From the NCBI GenBank assembly GCA_963714405.1, contig CAVQOH010000001.1:124001-188000 (forward strand): a stretch of 64,000 bases of DNA, given 5' to 3'. This document shows positions 8,904 to 18,524 of this stretch, piece after piece (the first letter of the stretch is position 1; the number at the start of each line of letters is the position of its first letter). The DNA is from JAZGGS01 sp963714405 (lineage in GTDB: Bacteria; Bacteroidota; Ignavibacteria; Ignavibacteriales; Ignavibacteriaceae). Both the position numbers and the translations under genes were made by a program. Under the pieces are notes generated by a model. The model did no database searches, was not told the DNA's origin, and was given only the letters and a program-made list of their open reading frames with translations.

Positions 8904-9896
8904 ATGAAGATAATAACAATATTTCTAATGTTAATTACCTTTGTTGGAAATTCATTTTCTCAAAGCTTTGAATCAGAACATTTCACAATTCAAAAACTAA
9001 CTGACGGAGTTTATACGGCAATACATAAAAACGGTGGCTATGCGATCTGTAATGCAGGAATTATTAATCTTGGTGATGAAACACTTGTTTTTGATTGTTT
9101 CATATCACCAAAAGCGGCAAGAGATTTAAAGAAAGCTGCTGAAGAGTTAACCGGGAATGATGTCAAATATGTTGTTAACAGCCATTTTCACAATGATCAT
9201 ATTCGCGGCAACCAGGTTTTTTCCGGGGCTGAGATAATAGCTACACAAAAAACAAAAGAATTAATTCAAGAAACTGAACCTGAAGAATTAGAATACGAAA
9301 AGAAAGTGGTCGATGATAGAATAAAATCAACACAGAAAGAAATTGATGGAGAGACTGATCCTCGAAAGTTGGAAGAAAACAAGATGTGGCTCGCATATTA
9401 TCAAGCAATTAAAGAATCATTCGGGGAATACAAAACCATATTACCAAGTAAAATAATTAAAGACACACTAGTAATTCAGGGTAAAGATAGAAAAGTAATT
9501 CTGTTTTCCAGAGGCAAAGGTCACACAGAGAGTGATATGGTGCTGCTGTTGCCCAAGGATAAAATTCTATTTGCAGGCGATCTTCTTTTTGTTGAGAATC
9601 ATCCCTGGCTTGGCGATGGCTTTATCTTGGAGTGGATTGAATATCTGGAGGAATTGAAAAAGCTCGATGTAGAACAAATAGTCCCTGGACACGGACCGGT
9701 TGGGGAAATTCATAATCTGGACGAAATGATCAGTTATATTCAAACAATTACCAATTTAGTTGATGATGCAATAGCAAATGATATATCAAATGAAGATCTT
9801 AGATTAACTTCTATTCCAGACGAGTTCAAAGACTGGTGGCTAAGCAGATTCTTTACACTTAATCTTGTAGTACAATACAGTAAAAAAAATAATTAG
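8904..9896 (+). CDS. Secreted metallo-beta-lactamase-fold hydrolase
   Basis: The zinc motif NSHFHNDHIRGN (HxHxDH) and the later ligands FAGDLLF and VPGHGPVG mark an MBL-fold hydrolase. I chose ATG at 8904 because it gives a clean signal peptide (MKIITIFLMLITFVGNSFSQ); a GTG at 8874 is in frame but poorer. An inserted, charged helical segment lies at about residues 120-160. No T9SS tail is present, so it is probably periplasmic. This class includes beta-lactamases, lactonases and other hydrolases; the substrate cannot be read from sequence. Confidence 0.85.
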   Translation: MKIITIFLMLITFVGNSFSQSFESEHFTIQKLTDGVYTAIHKNGGYAICNAGIINLGDETLVFDCFISPKAARDLKKAAEELTGNDVKYVVNSHFHNDHIRGNQVFSGAEIIATQKTKELIQETEPEELEYEKKVVDDRIKSTQKEIDGETDPRKLEENKMWLAYYQAIKESFGEYKTILPSKIIKDTLVIQGKDRKVILFSRGKGHTESDMVLLLPKDKILFAGDLLFVENHPWLGDGFILEWIEYLEELKKLDVEQIVPGHGPVGEIHNLDEMISYIQTITNLVDDAIANDISNEDLRLTSIPDEFKDWWLSRFFTLNLVVQYSKKNN

Positions 9897-9995
9897 CAAA
9901 AAGCTTAACTATATGTAAAATGAACTTTTTAACAGAATATTAACTGAATAATTCAAATGAAGTTTTACTTATTCAATCTTTATCAGGAGGCTATA

Positions 9996-11052
9996 GTGAA
10001 AACTTTTTACTTTAAACTAATATTAATAAATCTACTTCTCTTTACACTTCTTATGATTCCGCTATCTGCGCAGGATTCATCATCTGGTCGGATTCTGGAC
10101 TTTTGATGATTCTACAGGTGTGGACAGCAGTGTTTATGGAAATAACGGAGGACTTACTCCAGATCCTACATTTATAAATGGGATGAAAGGAAGTGCAATG
10201 TATTTTGACGGCATCGATGATCATGTTTTTATATGGGACTCAAATAGCCTTGATACAGATTCATCGATGACAATTTCTCTTTGGATCATGCCCGATAGTT
10301 TAGCATCTGGCGGAGCAAAGGTCATGAGCAAGTGGTATTCCGCGCCGTCAGAAGGAGACTGGTTATTATCTCTTAGTTCACAAGATTCTTGCGGTGGTAA
10401 TTGTGTTTCTTGGTATTTTGGCTTTGCTAATTATAGTGTATATGGGAATCCTAATGGCTGGTTTTCGATTGGCCCTCCTGATCTTGACTATTATTTAACA
10501 CTTGGGGAATGGAATTTTATCACTGTTACTTTTGATACAGGTTTAGTAAACCTGTATTATAATGGCAATCTAATCAAAACTGATACAAGTCTTATTAAAT
10601 ATACCTCACTGAATGAATATAATACAGATGATATATATATCGGAAGTTTATGGAATGGTTATTCCGCTTATAGGTTTAAGGGCGGGCTCGACGAAATCCG
10701 TATTTATAATCGAGCTCTGAGCGCCAGTGAAGTAAATGATATCTATAATTTCGTGACTTCGGTTGAAAATAATGTAAATAAATTACCTGAAGAATTCGCG
10801 TTGTCACAAAATTATCCTAATCCCTTTAACCCGTCAACAAAAATAAAATATTCAGTCACTCTATCATCAAATGTTGTAATTAAAGTTTATGATGTTTTGG
10901 GAGATGAAGTAGCAACTCTTGTTAATGAGGAAAAGCCTGCAGGCGAATATAAAGTGGAATTTGATGGGATAAAATTATCAAGTGGGATTTATTTCTATCA
11001 ACTAAAAGCGGGAAGTTATATCGAAACAAAAAAGATGGTTTTAATGAAATAA
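9996..11052 (+). CDS. T9SS-secreted LamG-domain protein, frameshifted near its signal peptide
   Basis: A GTG at 9996 behind AGGAGG starts a signal peptide (VKTFYFKLILINLLLF..., ending SAQDSS). The frame then meets TGA. Removing T10083 (TCA-T-CTG) continues into LVGFWTFDDSTGVDSSVYGNNGG, the typical beginning of a LamG/concanavalin-like jelly-roll domain, which runs to about residue 230 (GGLDEIRIYNRALSASEV). The T9SS sorting domain ends the protein. It is the only T9SS cargo of the island that is not a propeller. LamG domains often bind glycans; that role is only inferred. Confidence 0.82.
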
Positions 11053-11089
11053 CAATAAATTTATCAAATATTAAAAGAAAGGGATTAAA

Positions 11090-12601
11090 ATGAATAATAA
11101 TAAAATTCTTACACTCTCTTTGGTAATATTTAGTATAAATGCTAATCTTGCACAAATTACAGAATTAAAGCTCATTCCAAGTGATCCGCAAAATGTTGTT
11201 TCCTTTGGCTCTTCAGTTGCAATTGATGAGAACATATTAGTAGTAGGCGGACCCGAATCAGATATTCAAGGTGTGAATTCAGGAGCTGCGGTTGTGTTTG
11301 AAAAAACTAATGGAAACTGGATAGAAGATACCATTTTAGTCGCGACTGATGGTACCACGGCTGCTCACTTTGGATGGGCGGTAGGTGTTAAAGATAATTT
11401 TATTTTTATTGGAGCAGATCAGGATCCCGAAAATGGAAGCAGGGCGGGTGCTGTGTACATATATAAACGTGATACATTAACAGGATTGTGGCATCAGCAT
11501 CAGAAAATTGTTCCCGGTGATATTCAAGCCTATGATAAGTTTGGTAGCTCAATATCAGTAAGCGGAGATAAAATATTAATTGGTGCAAGAGATGCGAATG
11601 GAAATATTGGTGCTGCCTATGTGTTCCGGTTGGAAAATACATTATGGGTTGAGGAACAAAAATTAACACCATCAGGATATGTTGGTGCTGAACCATATAT
11701 TGGAAATTCTGTATCCATCGATGGAGACTATGCAATTGTAGGTGCACATAATGATGATAGCGGCGGCAATGAAAGCGGTGCAGCTTTTATTTTTTATTAT
11801 AATGGTGGTCAATGGACCCAGCAGGCTAAAATCTTATCAAGTGATATAAGTTCTGGTGATAATTTTGGTTTCTCTGTTTCTCTCTCTGGTGATTATGCAA
11901 TTGTCGGCGCTGTTAGTGCATTTCACCAAACATATATGAGTGGTGCTGCCTATGTGTTCAAGCGACAAGATACTCTTTGGGTTGAAGAAGTGAAACTAGT
12001 GGATAGTAGTGCCGTTACATCTGTTGCTTTTGGCTTCAGCGTATCTTTGTTAAATGATTATGCTTTAATTGGAGTTCGTCACGATAATCAAAATGGAAAT
12101 AGTGCAGGAGCAGCATATATCTATAAAAGAATTAATTCAAACTGGATTAAGTTGGATAAAATTATTGCAAGCGACGGAGAAGAAAGTGATCAATTTGGCT
12201 ACAAGGTAGATTTAGATGAAGATATATTTGCTGTTGGCGCTCCGATTCAATCTGCTTCTGGATTTTATTGTGGAGCAGTATATTTATATACAGATTTTAC
12301 AACTGAAGTATTCGATTCTAAAGTACCTGTTTTGATTAATGAATATCATCTTTACCAAAACTATCCTAATCCTTTTAATCCATCAACAAAAATAAGATTC
12401 ACAATTCTACAAGCTGAATTTACTTCACTAAAAGTTTATGATGTTTTAGGAAATGAAATTGAAACTTTAGTTAACGAAGAAAAACCTACAGGAGAATATG
12501 AAGTTGAATTTTTTGGAAACGGATTAACAAGTGGAATTTATTTTTATCAATTAAAAGCAGAAAGCTTTGTTGAAACTAAAAAAATGATATTGATGAAATA
12601 A
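11090..12601 (+). CDS. T9SS-secreted FG-GAP seven-bladed propeller protein
   Basis: This 503-residue protein carries a signal peptide (ends NANLAQ) and seven FG-GAP-like repeats with the pattern FGxSVSxxGDYAIVGA...GAAYVFKRxxxxW, as in the integrin alpha-type beta-propeller. A T9SS sorting domain closes it (LYQNYPNPFNPST to TKKMILMK). The start ATG follows AAAGGGATT. FG-GAP propellers commonly mediate adhesion and may bind calcium, but no canonical DxDxDG loop is obvious here. It belongs to the same-direction cargo series of the island. Confidence 0.88.
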   Translation: MNNNKILTLSLVIFSINANLAQITELKLIPSDPQNVVSFGSSVAIDENILVVGGPESDIQGVNSGAAVVFEKTNGNWIEDTILVATDGTTAAHFGWAVGVKDNFIFIGADQDPENGSRAGAVYIYKRDTLTGLWHQHQKIVPGDIQAYDKFGSSISVSGDKILIGARDANGNIGAAYVFRLENTLWVEEQKLTPSGYVGAEPYIGNSVSIDGDYAIVGAHNDDSGGNESGAAFIFYYNGGQWTQQAKILSSDISSGDNFGFSVSLSGDYAIVGAVSAFHQTYMSGAAYVFKRQDTLWVEEVKLVDSSAVTSVAFGFSVSLLNDYALIGVRHDNQNGNSAGAAYIYKRINSNWIKLDKIIASDGEESDQFGYKVDLDEDIFAVGAPIQSASGFYCGAVYLYTDFTTEVFDSKVPVLINEYHLYQNYPNPFNPSTKIRFTILQAEFTSLKVYDVLGNEIETLVNEEKPTGEYEVEFFGNGLTSGIYFYQLKAESFVETKKMILMK

Positions 12602-12638
12602 TTTTAATTATTAAAAGAAATATTATAAGGAAGTTGCT

Positions 12639-13886
12639 ATGAAAAAGTTTTCTTTACTAGTTATTCTATTTCTGTTGATACAGTTTAAAGTTAGTGGACA
12701 ATATGGTTGGTTTCAACAAACAAGTGGAACTACTGAACCATTATTTTCAGTTTATTTTATAAATGATCTTACTGGTTGGATAGTTGGATATTCGGGAACA
12801 ATAATTAAAACTACGGATGGTGGTGATAATTGGTTCCCACAAAATAGTGGTATTACAAATTATCTCGTATCGGTGGGATTTGCTGATTTGAATTATGGTT
12901 TAGCGGTTGGCGCATATAATATTCTCCATACATCTAATGGGGGTAATACTTGGTCAAGTATTGTAGGATTACCCGATGCTCTTTGGGAAGATGTATATTT
13001 TGTGAACGATACAACCGGTTGGATCGTTGGAGGTAATCTGTTTAATGGTTATATCTATAAAACTACCGATAGGGGTATTACTTGGATAAATCAATCTATT
13101 TCTACTGGTGAATTATATTCAGTTTATTTTTTGGATGACTATTATGGCTGGACAGTCGGTCATCATGATCTTTACGGCACTATTTACAAAACAACTGATG
13201 GGGGAAATAGTTGGCAAAATAAGCCATATAATACAACAACCAAATTACTATCCGTTTGTTTTCCAGATGCTGATAATGGTTGGATTTCAGGACAAAATGG
13301 ATTAATTATAAAATCTACAGATGGTGGGGAAACCTGGAATCCTCAGAGTAGTGGAGTTTCAACCATCCTGCATAAAACATATTTAATTAATAATAATATT
13401 GGTTGGATTGCTGGAAATTCAGGAATAATCCTTAGAACTGATGATGGAGGAAATACCTGGCAAACTCAAACTGTTCCAAATACCTCCTATACTTCGTTGT
13501 TTTTTATTGATCAAAATATTGGGTGGGCAGTTGGTAATGATGGTATAATCCTTAAAACAATAAATGGTGGTATATCATTTATTGAAAATGAGAATAATGA
13601 ATTGCTGAATGATTATGATCTAAGTCAAAATTATCCAAATCCGTTTAATCCAAGTACAAAAATAAAATTTACTATTCCGCAAGAAGTAAGAGGTGAGACG
13701 CGAGACGTAACTCTAAAAGTTTATGATGTGTTGGGAAACGAAATTGCAACTCTTATTAATGAAGAAAAACCTATTGGTGAATACGAAGTAGAGTTTAACG
13801 GCGAAGGATTAACAAGTGGAATATATTTCTATCAATTGAAAACAAATAATTTCATCCAAACAAAGAAAATGTTATTATTAAAATAG
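12639..13886 (+). CDS. T9SS-secreted seven-bladed propeller protein (Ycf48-like)
   Basis: The protein has 415 residues: a signal peptide (ends KVSGQ), seven Ycf48-like repeats (SVYFxNDxTGWxVGxxGxIxKTTDGGxxW) and a T9SS sorting domain. It starts behind AAGGAAG. The sorting domain holds a small insert EVRGETRDV just before LKVYDVLG, and from 13722 shares a 114-bp block with the gene ending at 28205 with only one mismatch. That is far closer than the rest of the two genes, so the tail seems to have been copied by recombination. Confidence 0.9.
   Translation: MKKFSLLVILFLLIQFKVSGQYGWFQQTSGTTEPLFSVYFINDLTGWIVGYSGTIIKTTDGGDNWFPQNSGITNYLVSVGFADLNYGLAVGAYNILHTSNGGNTWSSIVGLPDALWEDVYFVNDTTGWIVGGNLFNGYIYKTTDRGITWINQSISTGELYSVYFLDDYYGWTVGHHDLYGTIYKTTDGGNSWQNKPYNTTTKLLSVCFPDADNGWISGQNGLIIKSTDGGETWNPQSSGVSTILHKTYLINNNIGWIAGNSGIILRTDDGGNTWQTQTVPNTSYTSLFFIDQNIGWAVGNDGIILKTINGGISFIENENNELLNDYDLSQNYPNPFNPSTKIKFTIPQEVRGETRDVTLKVYDVLGNEIATLINEEKPIGEYEVEFNGEGLTSGIYFYQLKTNNFIQTKKMLLLK
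13695..13707. repeat. Short GAGACG tandem insert in a T9SS tail
   Basis: GAGACG at 13695-13700 repeats at 13702-13707 after one C. It encodes part of the extra peptide VRGETRDV, absent from most neighbouring sorting domains, at the loop preceding LKVYDVLG. The gene at 23921 has a different insert at the same loop. Confidence 0.5.
13722..13835. repeat. Sorting-domain repeat, copy A (114 bp)
   Basis: This block codes for YDVLGNEIATLINEEKPIGE and the strand down to YFYQ. It matches 28017-28130 at 113 of 114 positions (AAC versus AAT at one codon). The two host genes differ widely elsewhere, so this is a candidate gene-conversion tract. Confidence 0.85.
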
Positions 13887-13916
13887 AAATTGAAGTTCGG
13901 CTATGATGAACTGAAA

Positions 13917-13932
13917 TCCCGCCCTGGTGGGA
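13917..13932. repeat. Intergenic GC-rich hairpin
   Basis: TCCCGCC and GGTGGGA pair (one G-U) over a tiny loop in the gap after the cargo gene ending at 13886. There is no T tract on the + strand, so it may be a REP-like element rather than a terminator. Confidence 0.35.
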
Positions 13933-13972
13933 CTAAAAAGATGATCTAAATCAAATAATAGAACAAGGAAGA

Positions 13973-14372
13973 ATCAAAATCAAAAGTTTACTGCACCTTG
14001 TATTTCTATTAATCATTACAGTAATGTTTTCTTGTGATGGTAATGCTGAAAATGAGGAAGGAACTGAAATTGACAATACAGTAATAAATGATGAGACAAA
14101 AAATGAAGATCAGTCAACTTCCGGAACCTTTAGCTGGGACAATATTCCTGTATATACTGGAGCAGTTCTGGAAAGTATAGAAGATTGCCCGGCAAAATGG
14201 TCGTAATGTGAAGAATGTGAGCATAAAATATATTTTACTGATGATGATCCAAACGATGTTTGTTCTTTTTATAAGCATGCGATGAAGAAAAAAGCTGGAA
14301 AAAAATTGTATTCCAAATCTATCCCGAAAGTTCTTGCGTGGGCAGCTCGTTATCAGCAAATTTTAATTTAAG
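13973..14372 (+). pseudogene. Decayed small lipoprotein gene
   Basis: A lipoprotein-like signal (LLHLVFLLIITVMFSCDG, with the lipobox Cys) is followed by an acidic linker and GTFSWDNIPVYTGAVLESIEDCPAKW. The frame meets TAA at 14204-14206, continues in frame with CEECEHKIYFTDDDPNDVCSFYKHAMKKK, then needs a frame change at about 14288-14295 to reach GWKKIVFQIYPESSCVG. Upstream of ATG 14024 the signal peptide extends to an ATC at 13973 behind AAGGAAG, where an ATG would be expected. The missing start, the stop and the shift suggest a true pseudogene. It fills most of the gap between 13886 and 14589. Confidence 0.65.
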
Positions 14373-14588
14373 AATTTTTTAATGCAGCTCAAAGACGAAA
14401 TGATAAAAAAACATTTATAGCTATTACAATGGGGCAAAACTGTCCTGATTGATCTAGTCAATTTTAAAAAGAAAGTAATTTGTTATTGATAGTGCAATTT
14501 GTGTATTTCAGTTCCCCATGTTTTTAATTTTCAGTAATTTTAGCAGAGGGTTTTTATATAAATTAATAAATTAATTTAATCTCTGCAT

Positions 14589-17500
14589 ATGGGTTACGGG
14601 CTAATTAAATCTATACTTCCTTTCGTTTTTGGCTTGCCAATTTTTGCCCAGCAAATTCTTTTCGATCATCTTACAGTCGAACAAGGTCTATCGCAATCAA
14701 CGGTTTTCAGTATTGCTCAGGATAGCACAGGTTTTATGTGGTTTGCAACAGAAGATGGTTTAAACAAATTTGATGGATACTCCTGCACAATCTACCGCAA
14801 CGACCCTCTGGATTCTAATTCGATTTCTGATATCGGTATACGAAAACTTTATGTGGATCGCTATGGAAATCTTTGGGTAATAACACTAAGTGGTAACCTT
14901 GATCGTTTTGACCCCATAATAGAATCCTTTTTACATTATAATTTTGAAAATGATGATACATCAACTCCGGATACGAAAAGAATTAGTTCGATTAAGGAAG
15001 ATAAAAATGGAACTTTATGGATTGGTACTACAGACGGATCACTTTATAACTATATAAAAGAAGAAGATAGATTCAAAATTTATAATTTCAACACTCACAA
15101 AAAACTACCGGATAATATTTATCTCCAATGTATTTATATAGATAAAGATGAGGTAATATGGATGGGGACTTGGCAGGGACTGTTTAGTTTTAATCTTTCG
15201 ACTGAAGAATTTTCTCGCTATCAACAGGATGCCCAAAATAATAATTTGATTGGCGGGGACATGATATTTGATATTTCTGCTGACTCTTCAGGTAGACTCT
15301 GGATTGCATCTGTAAATGGCGGAGTAAGTGTTTTCGATAAATATAGTCGTTCATTTAAAGTATATCGATACAATTCAGGTAATAAGAATGGTGTGAGCAG
15401 CGATAGAGTAATGAGCATTTATTGTGCTGGCAATTCGGATGTTTGGGTTGGAACACTGGATAGAGGTGTTGATTTATTTAAACCCGATGAAAATTTATTT
15501 ACGAACTACCGTCATGTTCCTGCATCACCCTGGTCGTTAGGTAATGGTGCAATATTTTCCATTTTCGAAGATGGTGTAGGAAATATCTGGTTAGGTACAT
15601 CAAGTGGAGGTGTAAGCAAATTCGATAGAAACAGACAACACTTTTCTCAAATATCTTATAATGCAAGTGAACTCGCCAGTTTAAGTCACAATGTTGTTTT
15701 AACTATATGCGAAGACTATACAGGTGCGCTGTGGATTGGGACGGATGGTGGTGGATTAAACCTGCGTTTACCTGGAAGAGAAAACTTTGCGCGCTATTTC
15801 CAAAATCCAGGTGATATCGGAAGCAATTCTATAACAAGTATATACGAAGATAACTCAGGACAAATTTGGCTGGGCACAGATCCTGGTGTTAATACTTCAG
15901 CAGGTAAAGTGTTTATCTATAACAGGACCACTAATTCATTTGTTCATTTTAATAAAATTCAATTACAAGCAGGTGGAGTTACAACTTTTTATGAGGATAC
16001 TAAAGGAGATATATGGATTGGAACCACAACTGAAGGTGTAAAGCGATTTAAAAAAAGTGATGGTTTGGTAAAGGAGTATAAACATGATAAGTACGACTCA
16101 ACTAGTATTAGTGGAAACTCGGTGTTTGTTATTTACGAAGATTTGCAGAGCAATTTGTGGATAGGAACAATTGCGAAAGGATTGAATAAATTTATTCGTC
16201 AAAGTGAAACATTTGAAAAATTTGTAAACGATCCGAAAAATTCAGCAACTTTAAGTAATAATTCAGTTTGGTCCATTTCAGAAGATAGTAATGGCGCTAT
16301 CTGGATGGGAACATGGGGTGGTGGATTAAACAAGTATTTGTCTGATTCCGAAACATTTCAGCACTTTACAATGAAAGATGGCTTACCGAGTAATGTTATC
16401 TACAGTATTATATCCGATAGTATTGAAAACCTCTGGATTAGTACTAGTCGGGGTATCGTGAAATTCAATACGAATACATTTGAAGTAAAGAATTATGATG
16501 ATTCGGACGGATTGCAGAACCTGGAATTTAATCAAGGAGCATTTTGTAAGGGGAAAGATGGCAGCTTTTATTTTGGCGGGACTAATGGTGTTACATATTT
16601 TCACCCGGGACAAATTAAAGAGAATGAATTTGCTCCTCCAACTGTTCTCACTAAATTTGAGGTGTTTGATAAACAGATTCCTCTTGAAAAGTCTTTAAAT
16701 TCCTTGAGTGAAATTGTACTGACCTACCAGCAGAACTTTTTTTCATTTGAGTTTGCTGCACTTGATTTCACTGTCCCTGAAAAGAACCAGTATGCCTACA
16801 AGCTTGATGGTGTTGACAAAGATTGGGTTTATGCCGGCAATAGAAGATTTGCAAGCTATACTGATATTTCACCCGGCGAATATGTTTTTCACGTTAAAGG
16901 TTCTAACAACGATGGTATCTGGAGCAAACATGAGGCAGCAATTTCAATTATAATTACTCCACCATTCTGGCAAACATGGTGGTTTAGAATTATCGTGCTG
17001 TCTTTTGTTGCAGTACTTCTTTACGCATTTCATAAATACAGATTAAATAAACTCTTGGAAATTGAACGCACCCGCGTTCGTATTGCCCGTGATCTTCATG
17101 ATGATGTTAGTGCAACAATTACCGGAATGGTATATTTCTCTGATGCGATAGACAGGGAGGTTGGTGATAAAAAAACTCCTACTCTTCAAAAATTAATTTC
17201 TCTTATTCATGAAAGCGCAACAAATGTGCAGGAATCAATGAGTGATATAATCTGGTCAATCAATCCGGAAAATGATAAGTGGGAAATTATTCTGCCGAAA
17301 TTCCGACGTTATGCATCCGATCTTTGTGAAAGCAAAAAAATTAATTATAAAATTAATATTCCCGAAAAAGTATCAATTAAACCATTAGCAATGGAACACA
17401 GAAGAAATTTTTGGCTTATTTTTAAAGAGATGGTAACAAATGCAGTTAAGCATTCCGGTTGCAGTGAATTAATAATTTCTATTATTATAAATGAAAGTCA

Positions 17501-17669
17501 ATTAATATTAATTGTTTCTGATAACGGAAAAGGATTTGATTCGAATATAGTAATCGAAGGAAATGGGGTAAAAAATATTAAATCACGTACAGCAACTTTA
17601 AATGGAAATGTTAATTTAATAACATCTTCCGGCAAAGGAACAAAATGGGAACTATCTATTCCAATTTAA
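14589..17669 (+). CDS. Propeller-sensor histidine kinase
   Basis: This 1026-residue protein has a signal peptide (to about residue 20), fourteen regulator-propeller repeats (SIxEDxxGxxWIGTxxGGLxxF; about 22-690) that should form two seven-bladed propellers, a Y_Y_Y Ig-like domain (about 705-785) and one membrane helix (about 795-815). The cytoplasmic part has a NarL/LytS-like dimerisation helix, RIARDLHDDVSATITGM, with His837 as the likely phosphorylated residue. The HATPase domain follows (EMVTNAVKHSGC, DNGKGFD). It resembles periplasmic sensors of Bacteroidota. Two response regulator genes follow at once and are its probable partners. No Shine-Dalgarno precedes the ATG. Confidence 0.93.
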   Translation: MGYGLIKSILPFVFGLPIFAQQILFDHLTVEQGLSQSTVFSIAQDSTGFMWFATEDGLNKFDGYSCTIYRNDPLDSNSISDIGIRKLYVDRYGNLWVITLSGNLDRFDPIIESFLHYNFENDDTSTPDTKRISSIKEDKNGTLWIGTTDGSLYNYIKEEDRFKIYNFNTHKKLPDNIYLQCIYIDKDEVIWMGTWQGLFSFNLSTEEFSRYQQDAQNNNLIGGDMIFDISADSSGRLWIASVNGGVSVFDKYSRSFKVYRYNSGNKNGVSSDRVMSIYCAGNSDVWVGTLDRGVDLFKPDENLFTNYRHVPASPWSLGNGAIFSIFEDGVGNIWLGTSSGGVSKFDRNRQHFSQISYNASELASLSHNVVLTICEDYTGALWIGTDGGGLNLRLPGRENFARYFQNPGDIGSNSITSIYEDNSGQIWLGTDPGVNTSAGKVFIYNRTTNSFVHFNKIQLQAGGVTTFYEDTKGDIWIGTTTEGVKRFKKSDGLVKEYKHDKYDSTSISGNSVFVIYEDLQSNLWIGTIAKGLNKFIRQSETFEKFVNDPKNSATLSNNSVWSISEDSNGAIWMGTWGGGLNKYLSDSETFQHFTMKDGLPSNVIYSIISDSIENLWISTSRGIVKFNTNTFEVKNYDDSDGLQNLEFNQGAFCKGKDGSFYFGGTNGVTYFHPGQIKENEFAPPTVLTKFEVFDKQIPLEKSLNSLSEIVLTYQQNFFSFEFAALDFTVPEKNQYAYKLDGVDKDWVYAGNRRFASYTDISPGEYVFHVKGSNNDGIWSKHEAAISIIITPPFWQTWWFRIIVLSFVAVLLYAFHKYRLNKLLEIERTRVRIARDLHDDVSATITGMVYFSDAIDREVGDKKTPTLQKLISLIHESATNVQESMSDIIWSINPENDKWEIILPKFRRYASDLCESKKINYKINIPEKVSIKPLAMEHRRNFWLIFKEMVTNAVKHSGCSELIISIIINESQLILIVSDNGKGFDSNIVIEGNGVKNIKSRTATLNGNVNLITSSGKGTKWELSIPI

Positions 17670-17732
17670 ATTTTTCACATACTCATAGAGAAATGTTTTC
17701 ACTACTGAACGAATAAAAGAAACAGAAGACCG

Positions 17733-18398
17733 ATGCAGATTAGTGAATTAAAACGAATATTAATAATTGAAGACAACAAATACATCCGCAGCGGATGGGA
17801 GCTTGCACTTCAAAAAGACAGTGATTTCCAGATAATAGGTTCATTCGAAAGCTGTGAAAAAGCTTTTAATGATGAAGCAATTGGAGCTGCTAATATTGCT
17901 TTAATGGATATTGGTCTGCCCGGAATTTCAGGAATTGAAGGGGTAAAATATTTAAAGGAAAAATATCCTAAAATTATAATTGTAATGTGCACTGTACACG
18001 ATGACGATGATAAAATATTCGATGCAATCTGTGCTGGTGCGGTAGGTTATCTTTTAAAGAAAACAAAACCAGATGATTTAATTACATCCTTACGAGATGC
18101 CTACAACGGTGGTTCACCAATGACGCCGAGTGTAGCAAGAAAAGTAATCGCATCCTTTCAAAAAAAGACTGTAAGTCTCTCTGCAAGAGAAAAAGTTAAT
18201 CTTACAAAAAAAGAAGAAGAAATTTTAGCATTAATGGCAAAAGGTAAATCCTACCTGGAAATCGCCAAAGAAATATTCCTATCTGTTGACGGCGTTAATT
18301 ATCACATAAGACATATATATGAGAAGTTGCAGGTTCACAATCGTGCTGAAGCTGTGGCCGAAGGTATAAAAAAGCGGATAATTCAGCCTCCTCGATAA
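17733..18398 (+). CDS. NarL/LuxR-family response regulator
   Basis: This 221-residue regulator has a receiver domain with acidic pocket IIED, phosphoacceptor Asp59 (LMDIGLPG) and the conserved Lys in LLKKTKP. A C-terminal LuxR-type helix-turn-helix follows (LTKKEEEILALMAKGKSYLEIA, then VNYHIRHIYEKLQVHNRAEAV). The HisKA_3-like kinase upstream usually pairs with exactly this class. It probably activates or represses genes of the surrounding secreted-protein island, which is inference from position. Confidence 0.93.
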   Translation: MQISELKRILIIEDNKYIRSGWELALQKDSDFQIIGSFESCEKAFNDEAIGAANIALMDIGLPGISGIEGVKYLKEKYPKIIIVMCTVHDDDDKIFDAICAGAVGYLLKKTKPDDLITSLRDAYNGGSPMTPSVARKVIASFQKKTVSLSAREKVNLTKKEEEILALMAKGKSYLEIAKEIFLSVDGVNYHIRHIYEKLQVHNRAEAVAEGIKKRIIQPPR

Positions 18399-18524
18399 TT
18401 TCTCCCATTGAAATCTTCAAAAAAAAGCATCTTCATTTTAAAAACTACAGATGTACGTAGTGCATAGAGTCACTTCACGCCTTATAATTCGTTTAGAATA
18501 ATTCCTTTTAAGTGTAAAGTTAAG

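Noticed and set aside
11406..11747. Long open frame on the - strand inside the FG-GAP gene
   Set aside because: It is His- and Gln-rich low-complexity antisense of a repeat region, with no start signal or family resemblance; similar antisense frames under other genes were also left out.
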